Shown here: positions 7,105 through 14,831 of the stretch, piece after piece
Position numbering within the stretch: the first letter of the stretch is position 1
Layout of the letters: the number at the start of each line of letters is the position of its first letter
Assembly (NCBI GenBank): GCA_020635515.1
Contig: JACJZS010000002.1
Coordinates: 1,164,001-1,228,000 of the forward strand
Length of the DNA: 64,000 nt
DNA from: Flavobacteriales bacterium
Lineage (GTDB): Bacteria; Bacteroidota; Bacteroidia; Flavobacteriales; Weeksellaceae
Direction: 5' to 3'
Notes under the pieces: generated by a model
Databases searched by the model: none
Seen by the model: only the letters and a program-made list of their open reading frames with translations
Told to the model about the DNA's origin: nothing
Translations under genes and position numbers: made by a program

Positions 7105-8643
7105 ATGAATATTCTTTGGATAGATGATGAAATAGAACTTCTAAAACCTCACTGTATTTTTTTAGAAAATAAAGGATACAAAGTTTCAACACTAAACAAT
7201 GCCATAGATGCTTTTGATGTTATAGAAAATCAAAGTTTTTCTGCTGTACTGCTAGATGAAAATATGCCTGGAGTAGGAGGAATAGATGCATTAAAAAAAA
7301 TAAAAGAAATTAGACCCAATCTTCCTGTGGTAATGATTACCAAGAATGAAGAAGAAGAAATTATGGAAGAAGCAATTGGCAGGCAAATTGCAGATTATAT
7401 CCTAAAACCAGTAAACCCAAAGCAGATTTTACTTAGTTTAAAGAAAATTCTTTCTAGCGATAAAATAATCGAAGAAAAAACAGTAACGGATTACATGCAG
7501 GAATTTCGAGCTATTTCTACTGATTTAATGAATCTTAGAGATGAGAACGATTGGTTCAGTATCAATAAAAAGCTTATTTATTGGGATATTCGTTTAGAAA
7601 AATCCAAAGAGGAAAGCATGAATTCACTTTTAGAAGATCAAAAAAGTGAAGCAAATTCTTTGTTTTTTAAGTATATAGAAAATGAGTATAAAGATTGGTT
7701 AAAATCAGAAGATGCACCTGTTTTGTCGCATACCGTTTTCAGAAAATGGGTTGCACCTGAAATTTCAAAAGAAAAAACATTACTTTTGGTAGTGGATAAC
7801 TTACGTTTTGATCAGTGGACAACCATAGAACCATTATTCAAAAACCAATTTAATTCTATAGAAGAGCGAAGTTACTTTAGCATTCTGCCAAGTGCTACAC
7901 AATATGCGAGAAATGCATTTTTCTCTGGAATGACACCTTTAGAAATGGAAAAGAAATTCCCTGAATATTGGCTTAACGACACAGACGAAGGGAATAAAAA
8001 CCAATACGAAAAAGAGTATCTATCAGAACAATTAAAACGATTAGGATTAGGTCATAAAAAATCCAAATACATCAAAATTCTGAATGTTGATTTTGAAAGA
8101 AAAATTTATGAAGATTACAATCAACTAAAAAAGAATGATTTTATAACTATTGTGTACAATTTTATAGATATTCTTTCCCATTCCAAAACAGATAATAAAA
8201 TTGTAAGTGAGATGATTAGAGATGATCAAACGTTCCGTTCACTTACCAAAAATTGGTTTGAAAATTCATATATTTTAAAATTAATTAATCAAGCAAAAGA
8301 AGACGGATTCAAGGTTATAATTACCACAGATCATGGAATGATTTACATTAAAAATCCTATAAAAGTAGTTGGAGACAAAGAAACATCTACCAACCTAAGA
8401 TATAAATTAGGAAGAAGTTTAGCATACGATAAAAAGAATGTATTAGAAGCAAACAAACCAGAAGAGTTTATGCTTCCGAAGGTAAATATTACTTCTAAAT
8501 ATATTTTTGCCAAAGAGAATTATTTCTTTGCATATCCCAACAATTATCATCAGTTTGTTAATTATTACAAAGATACCTACCAGCACGGAGGAGTTTCTAT
8601 GCAGGAAATGATAATTCCTTTTGTTATTCTCCAAAATAAGTAA
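7105..8643 (+). CDS. porX: PorX: response regulator with PglZ (alkaline phosphatase-like) domain
   Basis: PorX is the response regulator that, with the histidine kinase PorY, controls genes of the type IX secretion system in Bacteroidota. The receiver domain covers about residues 1-118, with acidic residues Asp7/Asp8, phospho-acceptor Asp51 (AVLLDENMPG), Thr79 and Lys101 (YILKPV). It is followed by a helical linker and the PglZ domain, with the LLLVVDNLRFDQW and VIITTDHGMIY metal-site motifs of the alkaline phosphatase superfamily. The length, 512 residues, matches PorX. It is followed 12 nt later by tsaE, a common neighbour. No porY is present in the window. Confidence 0.93.
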   Translation: MNILWIDDEIELLKPHCIFLENKGYKVSTLNNAIDAFDVIENQSFSAVLLDENMPGVGGIDALKKIKEIRPNLPVVMITKNEEEEIMEEAIGRQIADYILKPVNPKQILLSLKKILSSDKIIEEKTVTDYMQEFRAISTDLMNLRDENDWFSINKKLIYWDIRLEKSKEESMNSLLEDQKSEANSLFFKYIENEYKDWLKSEDAPVLSHTVFRKWVAPEISKEKTLLLVVDNLRFDQWTTIEPLFKNQFNSIEERSYFSILPSATQYARNAFFSGMTPLEMEKKFPEYWLNDTDEGNKNQYEKEYLSEQLKRLGLGHKKSKYIKILNVDFERKIYEDYNQLKKNDFITIVYNFIDILSHSKTDNKIVSEMIRDDQTFRSLTKNWFENSYILKLINQAKEDGFKVIITTDHGMIYIKNPIKVVGDKETSTNLRYKLGRSLAYDKKNVLEANKPEEFMLPKVNITSKYIFAKENYFFAYPNNYHQFVNYYKDTYQHGGVSMQEMIIPFVILQNK

Positions 8644-8654
8644 GATTTATAAAT

Positions 8655-9071
8655 ATGGAATTCAAAAATTATACATTGAATGATTTGCCCAAAATAGCAA
8701 CGTATTTATTAAAGGAAACTCAATCTAAAGTTTTCTTTTTTAATGGAAACCTTGGAGCAGGAAAAACAACACTTATTAAGGAAATAGTAAAACAACTTGG
8801 ATCCGATGATGATGTTTCTTCGCCTACGTTTTCTGTTGTAAATGAATACCATACAGATAACGATGTAGTGTATCATTTTGATTTGTATAGAATGAAAAGT
8901 CTAGAAGAAATTCTCGATTTTGGATTTGAAGAATACATATTTTCAGGGCATTATTGTTTTATTGAATGGACACAACTAGTAGAAGAATGGTACGATGAAT
9001 CAAAAGTAGATATTACGATAGAAAATACAAATGATATTCGTAAAATAGCTATAAATAACGCGATTAATTAA
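8655..9071 (+). CDS. tsaE: tRNA threonylcarbamoyladenosine biosynthesis ATPase TsaE
   Basis: TsaE is the ATPase of the TsaBDE complex that makes N6-threonylcarbamoyladenosine at position 37 of ANN-decoding tRNAs. The 138 residues contain Walker A GNLGAGKTT at 31-39, the SSPTFSVVNEY switch segment and the YHFDLYRM and CFIEW motifs typical of TsaE. It sits 12 nt after porX and 13 nt before ald, so the three are probably cotranscribed. The MtaB enzyme encoded at 14.8-16.1 kb acts on the product of this pathway. Confidence 0.94.
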   Translation: MEFKNYTLNDLPKIATYLLKETQSKVFFFNGNLGAGKTTLIKEIVKQLGSDDDVSSPTFSVVNEYHTDNDVVYHFDLYRMKSLEEILDFGFEEYIFSGHYCFIEWTQLVEEWYDESKVDITIENTNDIRKIAINNAIN

Positions 9072-9083
9072 AACTTAAAAACC

Positions 9084-10283
9084 ATGTCTATGAAATTTCA
9101 TACTCCTTTCTCAAAACATGAACTTATACCAAAAGAAGAATGTTTGGAATTAAAAAGACAAAAAGGAAGTTACAAAATTGGAATTCCAAAAGAAGATACT
9201 TCCGATGAAAATCGCGTATGCTTAACTCCCGATGCAGTATCGGTTTTGGTTAGAAATGGACATCAGGTATATGTAGAATCAGGAGCAGGATTAGGTTCTC
9301 ACTTTCCAGATAATTGGTATTCAGAGGCGGGAGCTCAAATAGAATACGACAAAAGAAAGGTATTTGATAATCCTATAATCTTAAAAGTTCAACCGCCTAC
9401 CTTGGAGGAAATAGAAATGATGCAACTCAATGGTTTTCTATTTTCTACTTTACAAGTTAACAATCAGTGTAGAGCTTATTTTGAACACTTAAATAGAAAA
9501 AGAATCACGGCATTGAGCTTTGAATATTTAAAAGATAGCCATAATCAGCTTTCTCTTCTTAGAATGATTAGCGAAATTACAGGTACAGGTTCTATTTTAT
9601 TAGCATCTGAGCTATTATCATCTTCTTCAGGCGGAAATGGATTGCTTTTAGGTGGAATTACAGGTGTTCGTCCTACCGAAATAGTAATTATTGGTGCAGG
9701 AACAGTAGGAGAGTTTGCTACACGTTCTGCTCTTGGTTTAGGAGCTTCGGTTCGTGTTTTTGATAATTCCATCACCAAACTTCGTAGATTACAAAATCAA
9801 TTAGGTAGAATTTCTACTTCAACCTTAGATCCAAAAGAATTAAGTAAAATGCTTAAAAGAACAGATGTGCTTATCGTTGCGATTCGTTCTAAAGATAAGA
9901 TTCCTGTTTGGATTACCGAAGAAATGGTAAAAGACATGAAGCAAGGAGCAGTAATTATAGATATAAGCATCGATCAAGTGACTTGTGTAGAAACAAGCGA
10001 AATTACCACTCATACAAATCCAATAGCTATTAAACATGGTGTGGTGCATTATGGCGTTCCTAATTTTACTTCTCGTTATGCACGAACTACCTCAAAAGCC
10101 ATTTCTAATTTTTTCTTGAGCTATTTTTTACATCTCGCAGATGAAGGGAATCTAGAATCTATTTTGTCACAAGATAAAGGTTTAAAAGAAGGTGCATATG
10201 CGTGCAAAGGAAGATGTACCAATAGGATTGTTTCAGAAAAATACAGATTAGATTATCACGATATTAATTTATTGCTGTTCTAA
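9084..10283 (+). CDS. ald: Alanine dehydrogenase
   Basis: The 399-residue product belongs to the alanine dehydrogenase/NAD(P) transhydrogenase family, converting L-alanine to pyruvate and ammonia with NAD. The N-terminal IGIPKEDTSDENRVCLTPDAVSVLVRNGHQVYVESGAG segment is the family signature, and the NAD-binding Rossmann motif is IGAGTVGEFATRSA. The length and the C-terminal CKGRCTN region are those of the Bacteroidota subgroup found next to tsaE. It follows tsaE closely and precedes the flavoprotein gene by 18 nt, forming a plausible porX-tsaE-ald-flavoprotein transcript. Confidence 0.9.
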   Translation: MSMKFHTPFSKHELIPKEECLELKRQKGSYKIGIPKEDTSDENRVCLTPDAVSVLVRNGHQVYVESGAGLGSHFPDNWYSEAGAQIEYDKRKVFDNPIILKVQPPTLEEIEMMQLNGFLFSTLQVNNQCRAYFEHLNRKRITALSFEYLKDSHNQLSLLRMISEITGTGSILLASELLSSSSGGNGLLLGGITGVRPTEIVIIGAGTVGEFATRSALGLGASVRVFDNSITKLRRLQNQLGRISTSTLDPKELSKMLKRTDVLIVAIRSKDKIPVWITEEMVKDMKQGAVIIDISIDQVTCVETSEITTHTNPIAIKHGVVHYGVPNFTSRYARTTSKAISNFFLSYFLHLADEGNLESILSQDKGLKEGAYACKGRCTNRIVSEKYRLDYHDINLLLF

Positions 10284-10301
10284 TAATGCTATTTTGAATC
10301 A

Positions 10302-11510
10302 ATGAAAAAGATTGTAATTTTAGGTGGAGGAGCTTCAGGTTTTTTTATTGCTTCTAACCTTGAAAAAAGTAAAAAATACAGCGTTACCATAGTAGAAAAA
10401 TCTAAATCCGTGATGCAAAAAGTACGCATTTCAGGAGGAGGAAGATGCAATGTAACTCATGCGTGTTACGAACCAGCACAATTGGTCAAATTTTATCCGC
10501 GTGGAGAACGAGAATTACAAAGTGTTTTTCATAGATTCAATCCTAAAGATACGATTCAGTGGTTTGAGAAAAATAATGTTCCTTTAAAGATAGAGTCAGA
10601 TAATCGAATATTCCCTAAATCTAATTCTTCCTCATCTATTGTAGAATGTTTGTACGATAAATCCATACAAAACGGAACTCTTATAAAAACAGAATTCCCA
10701 ATTAATTCCATAGAAAAAAAAGAAAATCAATTTATTGTTCATTCTAAAAACGAATCTCTTAGTGCGGATATATTACTAGTTTGTAGTGGAAGTGCTCCCA
10801 AAATATGGGATTGTCTACAGGAATTAGGACATACTATTATTAATCCTGTTCCATCTCTTTTTTCTTTTAATATCCAAGATAAATTGCTTCACGATTTATT
10901 GGGAACATCTTTTCAAAATGCAGAAATTTCCATTATTGGAATGAAAAAGTACAAGGAAAAAGGAGATTTACTCATTACGCATTGGGGATTGAGCGGACCT
11001 ACAATACTCAGAATTTCTGCTTGGAAAGCAAGAGAATTAGCGGAATTAGATTATAATTTTGAAATTAAAGTAAACTTTTTAGGCATTTCCTACGAACAAG
11101 CATTACAAGAATTTATTGAGTTTAAAAACAACAACGGAAATAAAAAAATAGAAAAAAATAAACCGTTTTCCATTACAAATCGATTTTGGAATCGTATTTT
11201 GGATAATCATAATATAAATAGTTCAAAAAACTATGCAGAACTAACTAAAAAAGAGCTAACAGCAATTGTAAATACGCTTACTCAATCGGTTTTTAACGTT
11301 GAAGGGAAAAGCATAAACAAAGAAGAGTTTGTTACTTGTGGAGGAGTTAAACTCAGTGAAGTAAACTTTAAAACTATGGAAAGCAAAAAACACAAGAATC
11401 TCTATTTTGCAGGAGAAGTACTTAATATTGATGGCATTACAGGTGGATTCAACTTTCAAGCTTGTTGGAGCGAAAGCTATATTATTTCAGAAGAGCTTAA
11501 ATCGATTTGA
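10302..11510 (+). CDS. BaiN/HI0933-like NAD(P)/FAD-dependent oxidoreductase
   Basis: This 402-residue flavoprotein begins with the dinucleotide-binding motif VILGGGASG (residues 5-13), carries the family motif ISGGGRCNVTHA (43-54), and ends with FAGEVLNIDGITGGFNFQACWSE, all diagnostic of the HI0933/BaiN-like family. The reaction is not established for this subgroup; annotations as aminoacetone oxidase are uncertain. Its last codons (KSI and stop) lie in the first copy of a 19-bp direct repeat (11499-11517). The second copy holds the last codons of the kdsC-like gene, so the two genes were probably once convergent and overlapping before the DUF4143 gene entered between them. Confidence 0.85.
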   Translation: MKKIVILGGGASGFFIASNLEKSKKYSVTIVEKSKSVMQKVRISGGGRCNVTHACYEPAQLVKFYPRGERELQSVFHRFNPKDTIQWFEKNNVPLKIESDNRIFPKSNSSSSIVECLYDKSIQNGTLIKTEFPINSIEKKENQFIVHSKNESLSADILLVCSGSAPKIWDCLQELGHTIINPVPSLFSFNIQDKLLHDLLGTSFQNAEISIIGMKKYKEKGDLLITHWGLSGPTILRISAWKARELAELDYNFEIKVNFLGISYEQALQEFIEFKNNNGNKKIEKNKPFSITNRFWNRILDNHNINSSKNYAELTKKELTAIVNTLTQSVFNVEGKSINKEEFVTCGGVKLSEVNFKTMESKKHKNLYFAGEVLNIDGITGGFNFQACWSESYIISEELKSI

Positions 11511-11517
11511 TATTGGT
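11499..11517. repeat. 19-bp direct repeat, left copy (DUF4143 insertion boundary)
   Basis: AAATCGATTTGATATTGGT occurs here and identically at 13148-13166. It contains the last three codons and the stop of the flavoprotein gene. The flanking bases differ on both sides, so the match is exactly 19 bp. Confidence 0.85.
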
Positions 11518-11525
11518 TAGTACAT

Positions 11526-12974
11526 TTAATTATTACTCTTCATTTTTAGAGTAATTTCTCCAATATTGTAAGCGTATACTGAAGCAGGAATAAAAGTAAA
11601 ATTATATCCTAGTACTTCTTTCATTCCTAATTGGTCAATTGATGTGACAACAGCAGATTCAAATTTATTCTCTTCACAAAATTTAATTAAACTTTTTAAC
11701 TCTTGAGGTTTTTCAAAGTACCTATTACTCCATTTAATCTCTACTCCCCAAAGAGGTTTATAACTTTTATCGTCAACTAAAACAAGGTCTACTTCTCCCT
11801 CTTTTCTTCCTTCTTTCCATCTTGCATAAGTTAAGTCGAGTTGCTCTCGATGCATCCATTGAGAAAGAATAGCCGTTTCTACTATATTTCCAATTTCTTG
11901 GTCTGTTTCATTTATTGGAGAAAATAAAGCTGTCCGAAGTGATGGATTTGTGAGGTATACTTTGAAACTTGTTATTCTTTTCAACCTTTTTGCATTGATT
12001 CCTACTTTATTTAAAACTTTAATAAGAAACGCAGCTTCTAAATATTCTAAATATTTTTTTAATGTATCCTTTTGAATTCCACTTTCCCTAGACATAGTTT
12101 CATATGAAAATTCATTTCCTGTATTGTATGCTATGTATGTGAAAAATCTATTTAATTCTTGAACATCTTTAATTCCATATAAACTCGGCAAATCTCTGAG
12201 TAGAACTTTGTCAACAATATCATTTTTTACATACCTTCCCATATCATTTTGTATTTTTTCAGATAGTACAACTTCAGGATATCCTCCAAAGTTTAAATAC
12301 TGCACAAACTCTTTATTTAATGCCTTTGTATCATGTGCAATGCAATATTTGATATCCTTATTTCCATATTTTACTTTACCTTCAAAAATTAAATGGTCTA
12401 ATTTTTTTAAATGTATATATTCTTGAAAAGTTAAAGGAGGTAATAGAAAGTCAGTAAATCTACCTGCTCCACTTTCCTTGCTGTGCCACCTTAAAGCAGC
12501 GGCGGCAGATCCAGAAACAATAAATTTAGTTTCAGGATATGTGTCCACCAAAACTTTTAAATGCCTTTCCCAATCTTTCAAATATTGTATTTCATCAAAA
12601 AAGATAAAACATTCATTAAGGTTTTTAAGATTCAAAGACTCTTTGCAAAGACTTAAAATATCTTCTAAACTTAGGTTTACGTAGATGGGGTTATCAATTC
12701 CTATAAAAAATAGTTTATGAGGATTCACACCGTCTTTAAGCAACTTATCAATGCTATGAAATAGCATTACTGTTTTACCAACTCTCCTAGGTCCCATTAA
12801 AACTAAAGCTCTTTTAATATTCCGCTCAAGAACAAAAGGATAGAGTAATTTAAAATAGAGTCTTTTTGACATTGAGCTATATGCTTTTGGTATTTCTTTA
12901 GTTATCCACCATGGATTTTCATATCGAAGACGCTCAATAATCTTTTCTGTTGGAATAAGGTTTGTTTTAGACAT
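11526..12974 (-). CDS. AAA ATPase with DUF4143 domain (accessory insertion)
   Basis: This 482-residue protein has an N-terminal AAA domain with Walker A GPRRVGKT (61-68) and Walker B CFIFFDEIQYL (Asp127, Glu128). A middle winged-helix-like region (GIQKDTLKKYLEYLEAAFLI) leads to a C-terminal DUF4143 domain, a PD-(D/E)XK-like fold with EVDLVLV and GVEIKW. Such ATPases are frequent, often multi-copy accessory genes of unknown cellular role. The gene opposes its upstream neighbour and lies in a 1.65-kb segment bounded by a perfect 19-bp direct repeat, so I infer insertion. The domains are intact and no frameshift is visible. A TATATTTG element lies at 12992-12999. Confidence 0.88.
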   Translation of the reverse strand: MSKTNLIPTEKIIERLRYENPWWITKEIPKAYSSMSKRLYFKLLYPFVLERNIKRALVLMGPRRVGKTVMLFHSIDKLLKDGVNPHKLFFIGIDNPIYVNLSLEDILSLCKESLNLKNLNECFIFFDEIQYLKDWERHLKVLVDTYPETKFIVSGSAAAALRWHSKESGAGRFTDFLLPPLTFQEYIHLKKLDHLIFEGKVKYGNKDIKYCIAHDTKALNKEFVQYLNFGGYPEVVLSEKIQNDMGRYVKNDIVDKVLLRDLPSLYGIKDVQELNRFFTYIAYNTGNEFSYETMSRESGIQKDTLKKYLEYLEAAFLIKVLNKVGINAKRLKRITSFKVYLTNPSLRTALFSPINETDQEIGNIVETAILSQWMHREQLDLTYARWKEGRKEGEVDLVLVDDKSYKPLWGVEIKWSNRYFEKPQELKSLIKFCEENKFESAVVTSIDQLGMKEVLGYNFTFIPASVYAYNIGEITLKMKSNN

Positions 12975-12991
12975 GTTTTAATTTATATTTA

Positions 12992-12999
12992 CAAATATA
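12992..12999 (-). promoter_or_regulatory. -7 element of DUF4143 ATPase gene
   Basis: The minus strand reads TATATTTG, 17 nt before the ATG at 12974. It lies inside the inserted segment, so the accessory gene appears to bring its own promoter. Confidence 0.45.
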
Positions 13000-13045
13000 C
13001 AAATAATAAATATATTTAAATCCATCTAAAATTACAAAAATGTAG

Positions 13046-13064
13046 TCTATAAATGATTTATAGA
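13046..13064. repeat. 9-bp inverted repeat upstream of DUF4143 ATPase
   Basis: TCTATAAAT and ATTTATAGA flank a single G in the 170-bp non-coding part of the inserted segment. It could be an operator or a cruciform-forming site. It is too AT-only, and lacks a T-run, to be a convincing terminator. Confidence 0.45.
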
Positions 13065-13141
13065 TGTATATATATACTTAATTATACAATCTACGCAAAT
13101 CAAAATAAGAGTTCATATGAAATCAAAAAAAAGAAAGTATA

Positions 13142-13163
13142 AATATCAAATCGATTTGATATT
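13142..13163. repeat. 22-bp perfect palindrome at the kdsC-like 3' end
   Basis: The palindrome is centred between 13152 and 13153, with half-site AATATCAAATC. It contains the kdsC-like stop codon and overlaps the right copy of the 19-bp direct repeat. Only its right half plus the central bases exist at the left copy. Confidence 0.75.
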
Positions 13164-13682
13164 GGTACTTTCTTTTTTTTCAATATTAAACCATCGACTT
13201 TGAACTTTTAAGGTTTGTTCTATAACATCTCTTACGCAACCTTCTCCACCTTTGAATGGAGAAACATAATCGGTAATTGATTTTATTTCTTGGCAAGCAT
13301 CATGAGGACAAGCAGAAACTCCACAAATTGTCATTACTTCGTAGTCAGGAATGTCATCTCCCATGTAAAGCAATTCCTCATCTTTGAATCCGTATTTATA
13401 TTTAAAATCTTCGTAATCTTCAATTTTATTGTGAGAATTTAAATAAATATCGGTAATCTGTAAACCTTTAAAACGTTCAGCAACAGAATCATCTTTTCCT
13501 CCTGTGATAATACATATAGGAAATCCTTTTTTTACCGCAAATTGCATAGCAAAACCATCTTTTGTGTTCATAGAACGGCTCATAGTTCCGTCTTTTAGCA
13601 AGATTTTTCCGTCAGTTAAAACTCCATCAACATCAAATATAAAAGCTTTTATATTGTTTAGTTTTTCTTTGTAATTTATCAT
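13146..13682 (-). CDS. kdsC: HAD-superfamily phosphatase, KdsC type (3-deoxy-D-manno-octulosonate 8-phosphate phosphatase)
   Basis: KdsC dephosphorylates KDO-8-phosphate in lipopolysaccharide core synthesis. The 178 residues show the C0-type HAD motifs: FDVDGVLTDG (nucleophile Asp17, Asp19), the IITGG motif II near 58-62, Lys in HNKIEDY, and MGDDIPDYEVM (Asp109/Asp110), the KdsC pattern. The extended C-terminus after VIEQTL is not needed for catalysis. The stop lies in the 19-bp repeat that bounds the DUF4143 insertion. It follows the DUF2520 gene by 11 nt on the same strand. Specificity for KDO-8-P is inferred from the family. Confidence 0.82.
   Translation of the reverse strand: MINYKEKLNNIKAFIFDVDGVLTDGKILLKDGTMSRSMNTKDGFAMQFAVKKGFPICIITGGKDDSVAERFKGLQITDIYLNSHNKIEDYEDFKYKYGFKDEELLYMGDDIPDYEVMTICGVSACPHDACQEIKSITDYVSPFKGGEGCVRDVIEQTLKVQSRWFNIEKKESTNIKSI
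13148..13166. repeat. 19-bp direct repeat, right copy (DUF4143 insertion boundary)
   Basis: It is identical to 11499-11517 and encodes, on the minus strand, the last codons of the kdsC-like gene. Confidence 0.85.
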
Positions 13683-13693
13683 TATAAAAGGAA

Positions 13694-14452
13694 TTAATTG
13701 TATTTAGAATTTATTTTTTTGCTGATTAAATCATAAATCAGTTTTAATTTATCGTCTTGCAATACGTTTAAGTGCTTTTCGATTACAATTTTATCGTTTC
13801 TTTTTGCGGGACCTGTTTGAGCTTTTTCAGGAGATAATTCTTCTATTTTGTCGGCAGTTTCCTTTATTAGTGGTTTTAATATATCAAAAGGTAAATTATT
13901 TTTTTTGCAAATATCATCTCCAACAGAGTACATATAATTTACGAAGTTACAAACCCAGACTGCACTCATTTGTAAAAATAAACGTTGCTGAGAATCGGTT
14001 TTGTATACATGTTCCGAAACCTTGGAGATAAGTTCTTCTAACTTTTTTGAGTCATCTTCATTTTCAGTTTCTATAAAAAACGGAATTTCATTGTAGTTTA
14101 ATTTTCTGTCTTTGGTAAATGTTTGTAATGGATACAAAACGCCTTTTCTGTATTTTCCTTTTAATGATTGTATTGGCATAGAACCAGAAGTGTGTACTAC
14201 CAAAGCATTTTCAAAAGGAATATGATATGAAATTTCTTCTATAGATGAATCTGATGAGGTAACAATATATAAGTCAGCTTTTTCAATCTCGGAAATCTTA
14301 TCGGTGTATGCTATATTATTTTCTTCAGCTACTTTTTTTGCTTTTTCTAGTGTGCGATTGTATATTTGTTTTACTTGAATGGTATTTTCTATAAAAGCAC
14401 GCGTTAAGTGAAAAGCTACATTTCCCGCTCCTAAAATTACAACCGTTTTCAT
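13694..14452 (-). CDS. DUF2520 Rossmann-fold dehydrogenase-like protein
   Basis: The 252 residues begin with a dinucleotide-binding motif VVILGAGNVAFHLTRAF. It has the DLYIVTSSDSSIEEI segment and the VVHTSGSMPIQSL motif that characterises Rossmann-like proteins with a C-terminal DUF2520 domain. These resemble F420/NADP-dependent reductases and ketopantoate reductase folds, but no reaction is established. It is probably cotranscribed with the downstream kdsC-like gene (11-nt gap), an arrangement that recurs in Bacteroidota. Confidence 0.8.
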   Translation of the reverse strand: MKTVVILGAGNVAFHLTRAFIENTIQVKQIYNRTLEKAKKVAEENNIAYTDKISEIEKADLYIVTSSDSSIEEISYHIPFENALVVHTSGSMPIQSLKGKYRKGVLYPLQTFTKDRKLNYNEIPFFIETENEDDSKKLEELISKVSEHVYKTDSQQRLFLQMSAVWVCNFVNYMYSVGDDICKKNNLPFDILKPLIKETADKIEELSPEKAQTGPAKRNDKIVIEKHLNVLQDDKLKLIYDLISKKINSKYN

Positions 14453-14492
14453 AAATGATTTTTTTTATCTGTGGTGTAAAGGTAATTCATTT

Positions 14493-14825
14493 TTAATGAC
14501 TTGTATATATCCAACCTTGATTTCCCGATTCAAAAGTTACTAAAATTCTTTTGTAGTCAGAAACTTCATATTCATCGGAATGTTTCAGTTCTTCTTTAGT
14601 AATTTCATACAGAATTCCTTCTATTTCATCAGCTGGATTTCCTGTATACATAGCAATCGGATGAATATTTTTTCCACTTTGTTCAATTACTTTTTTGTCT
14701 TTTATTTCTAAATCCAATACTTTGTAGTTCTTTAAGACTTCATGATTTCCGTGTAATCTTCTTCCAAAATTTGCCATTTGAACCGATTCTAATTGCAATG
14801 TTCCGTACGAAAAAAGTTTTTCCAT
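14493..14825 (-). CDS. Gamma-glutamylcyclotransferase-like (AIG2/GGCT fold) protein
   Basis: This 110-residue protein starts MEKLFSYGTLQLESVQ, the YGTL nucleotide-like loop that defines the GGCT/AIG2-like fold. The likely catalytic Glu lies in the SDEYEVSDYKRI segment. The family removes gamma-glutamyl groups as 5-oxoproline or has related activities; the substrate is not evident. It lies 6 nt downstream of mtaB on the same strand and is probably cotranscribed with it. Confidence 0.78.
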   Translation of the reverse strand: MEKLFSYGTLQLESVQMANFGRRLHGNHEVLKNYKVLDLEIKDKKVIEQSGKNIHPIAMYTGNPADEIEGILYEITKEELKHSDEYEVSDYKRILVTFESGNQGWIYTSH

Positions 14826-14831
14826 TGTTTT

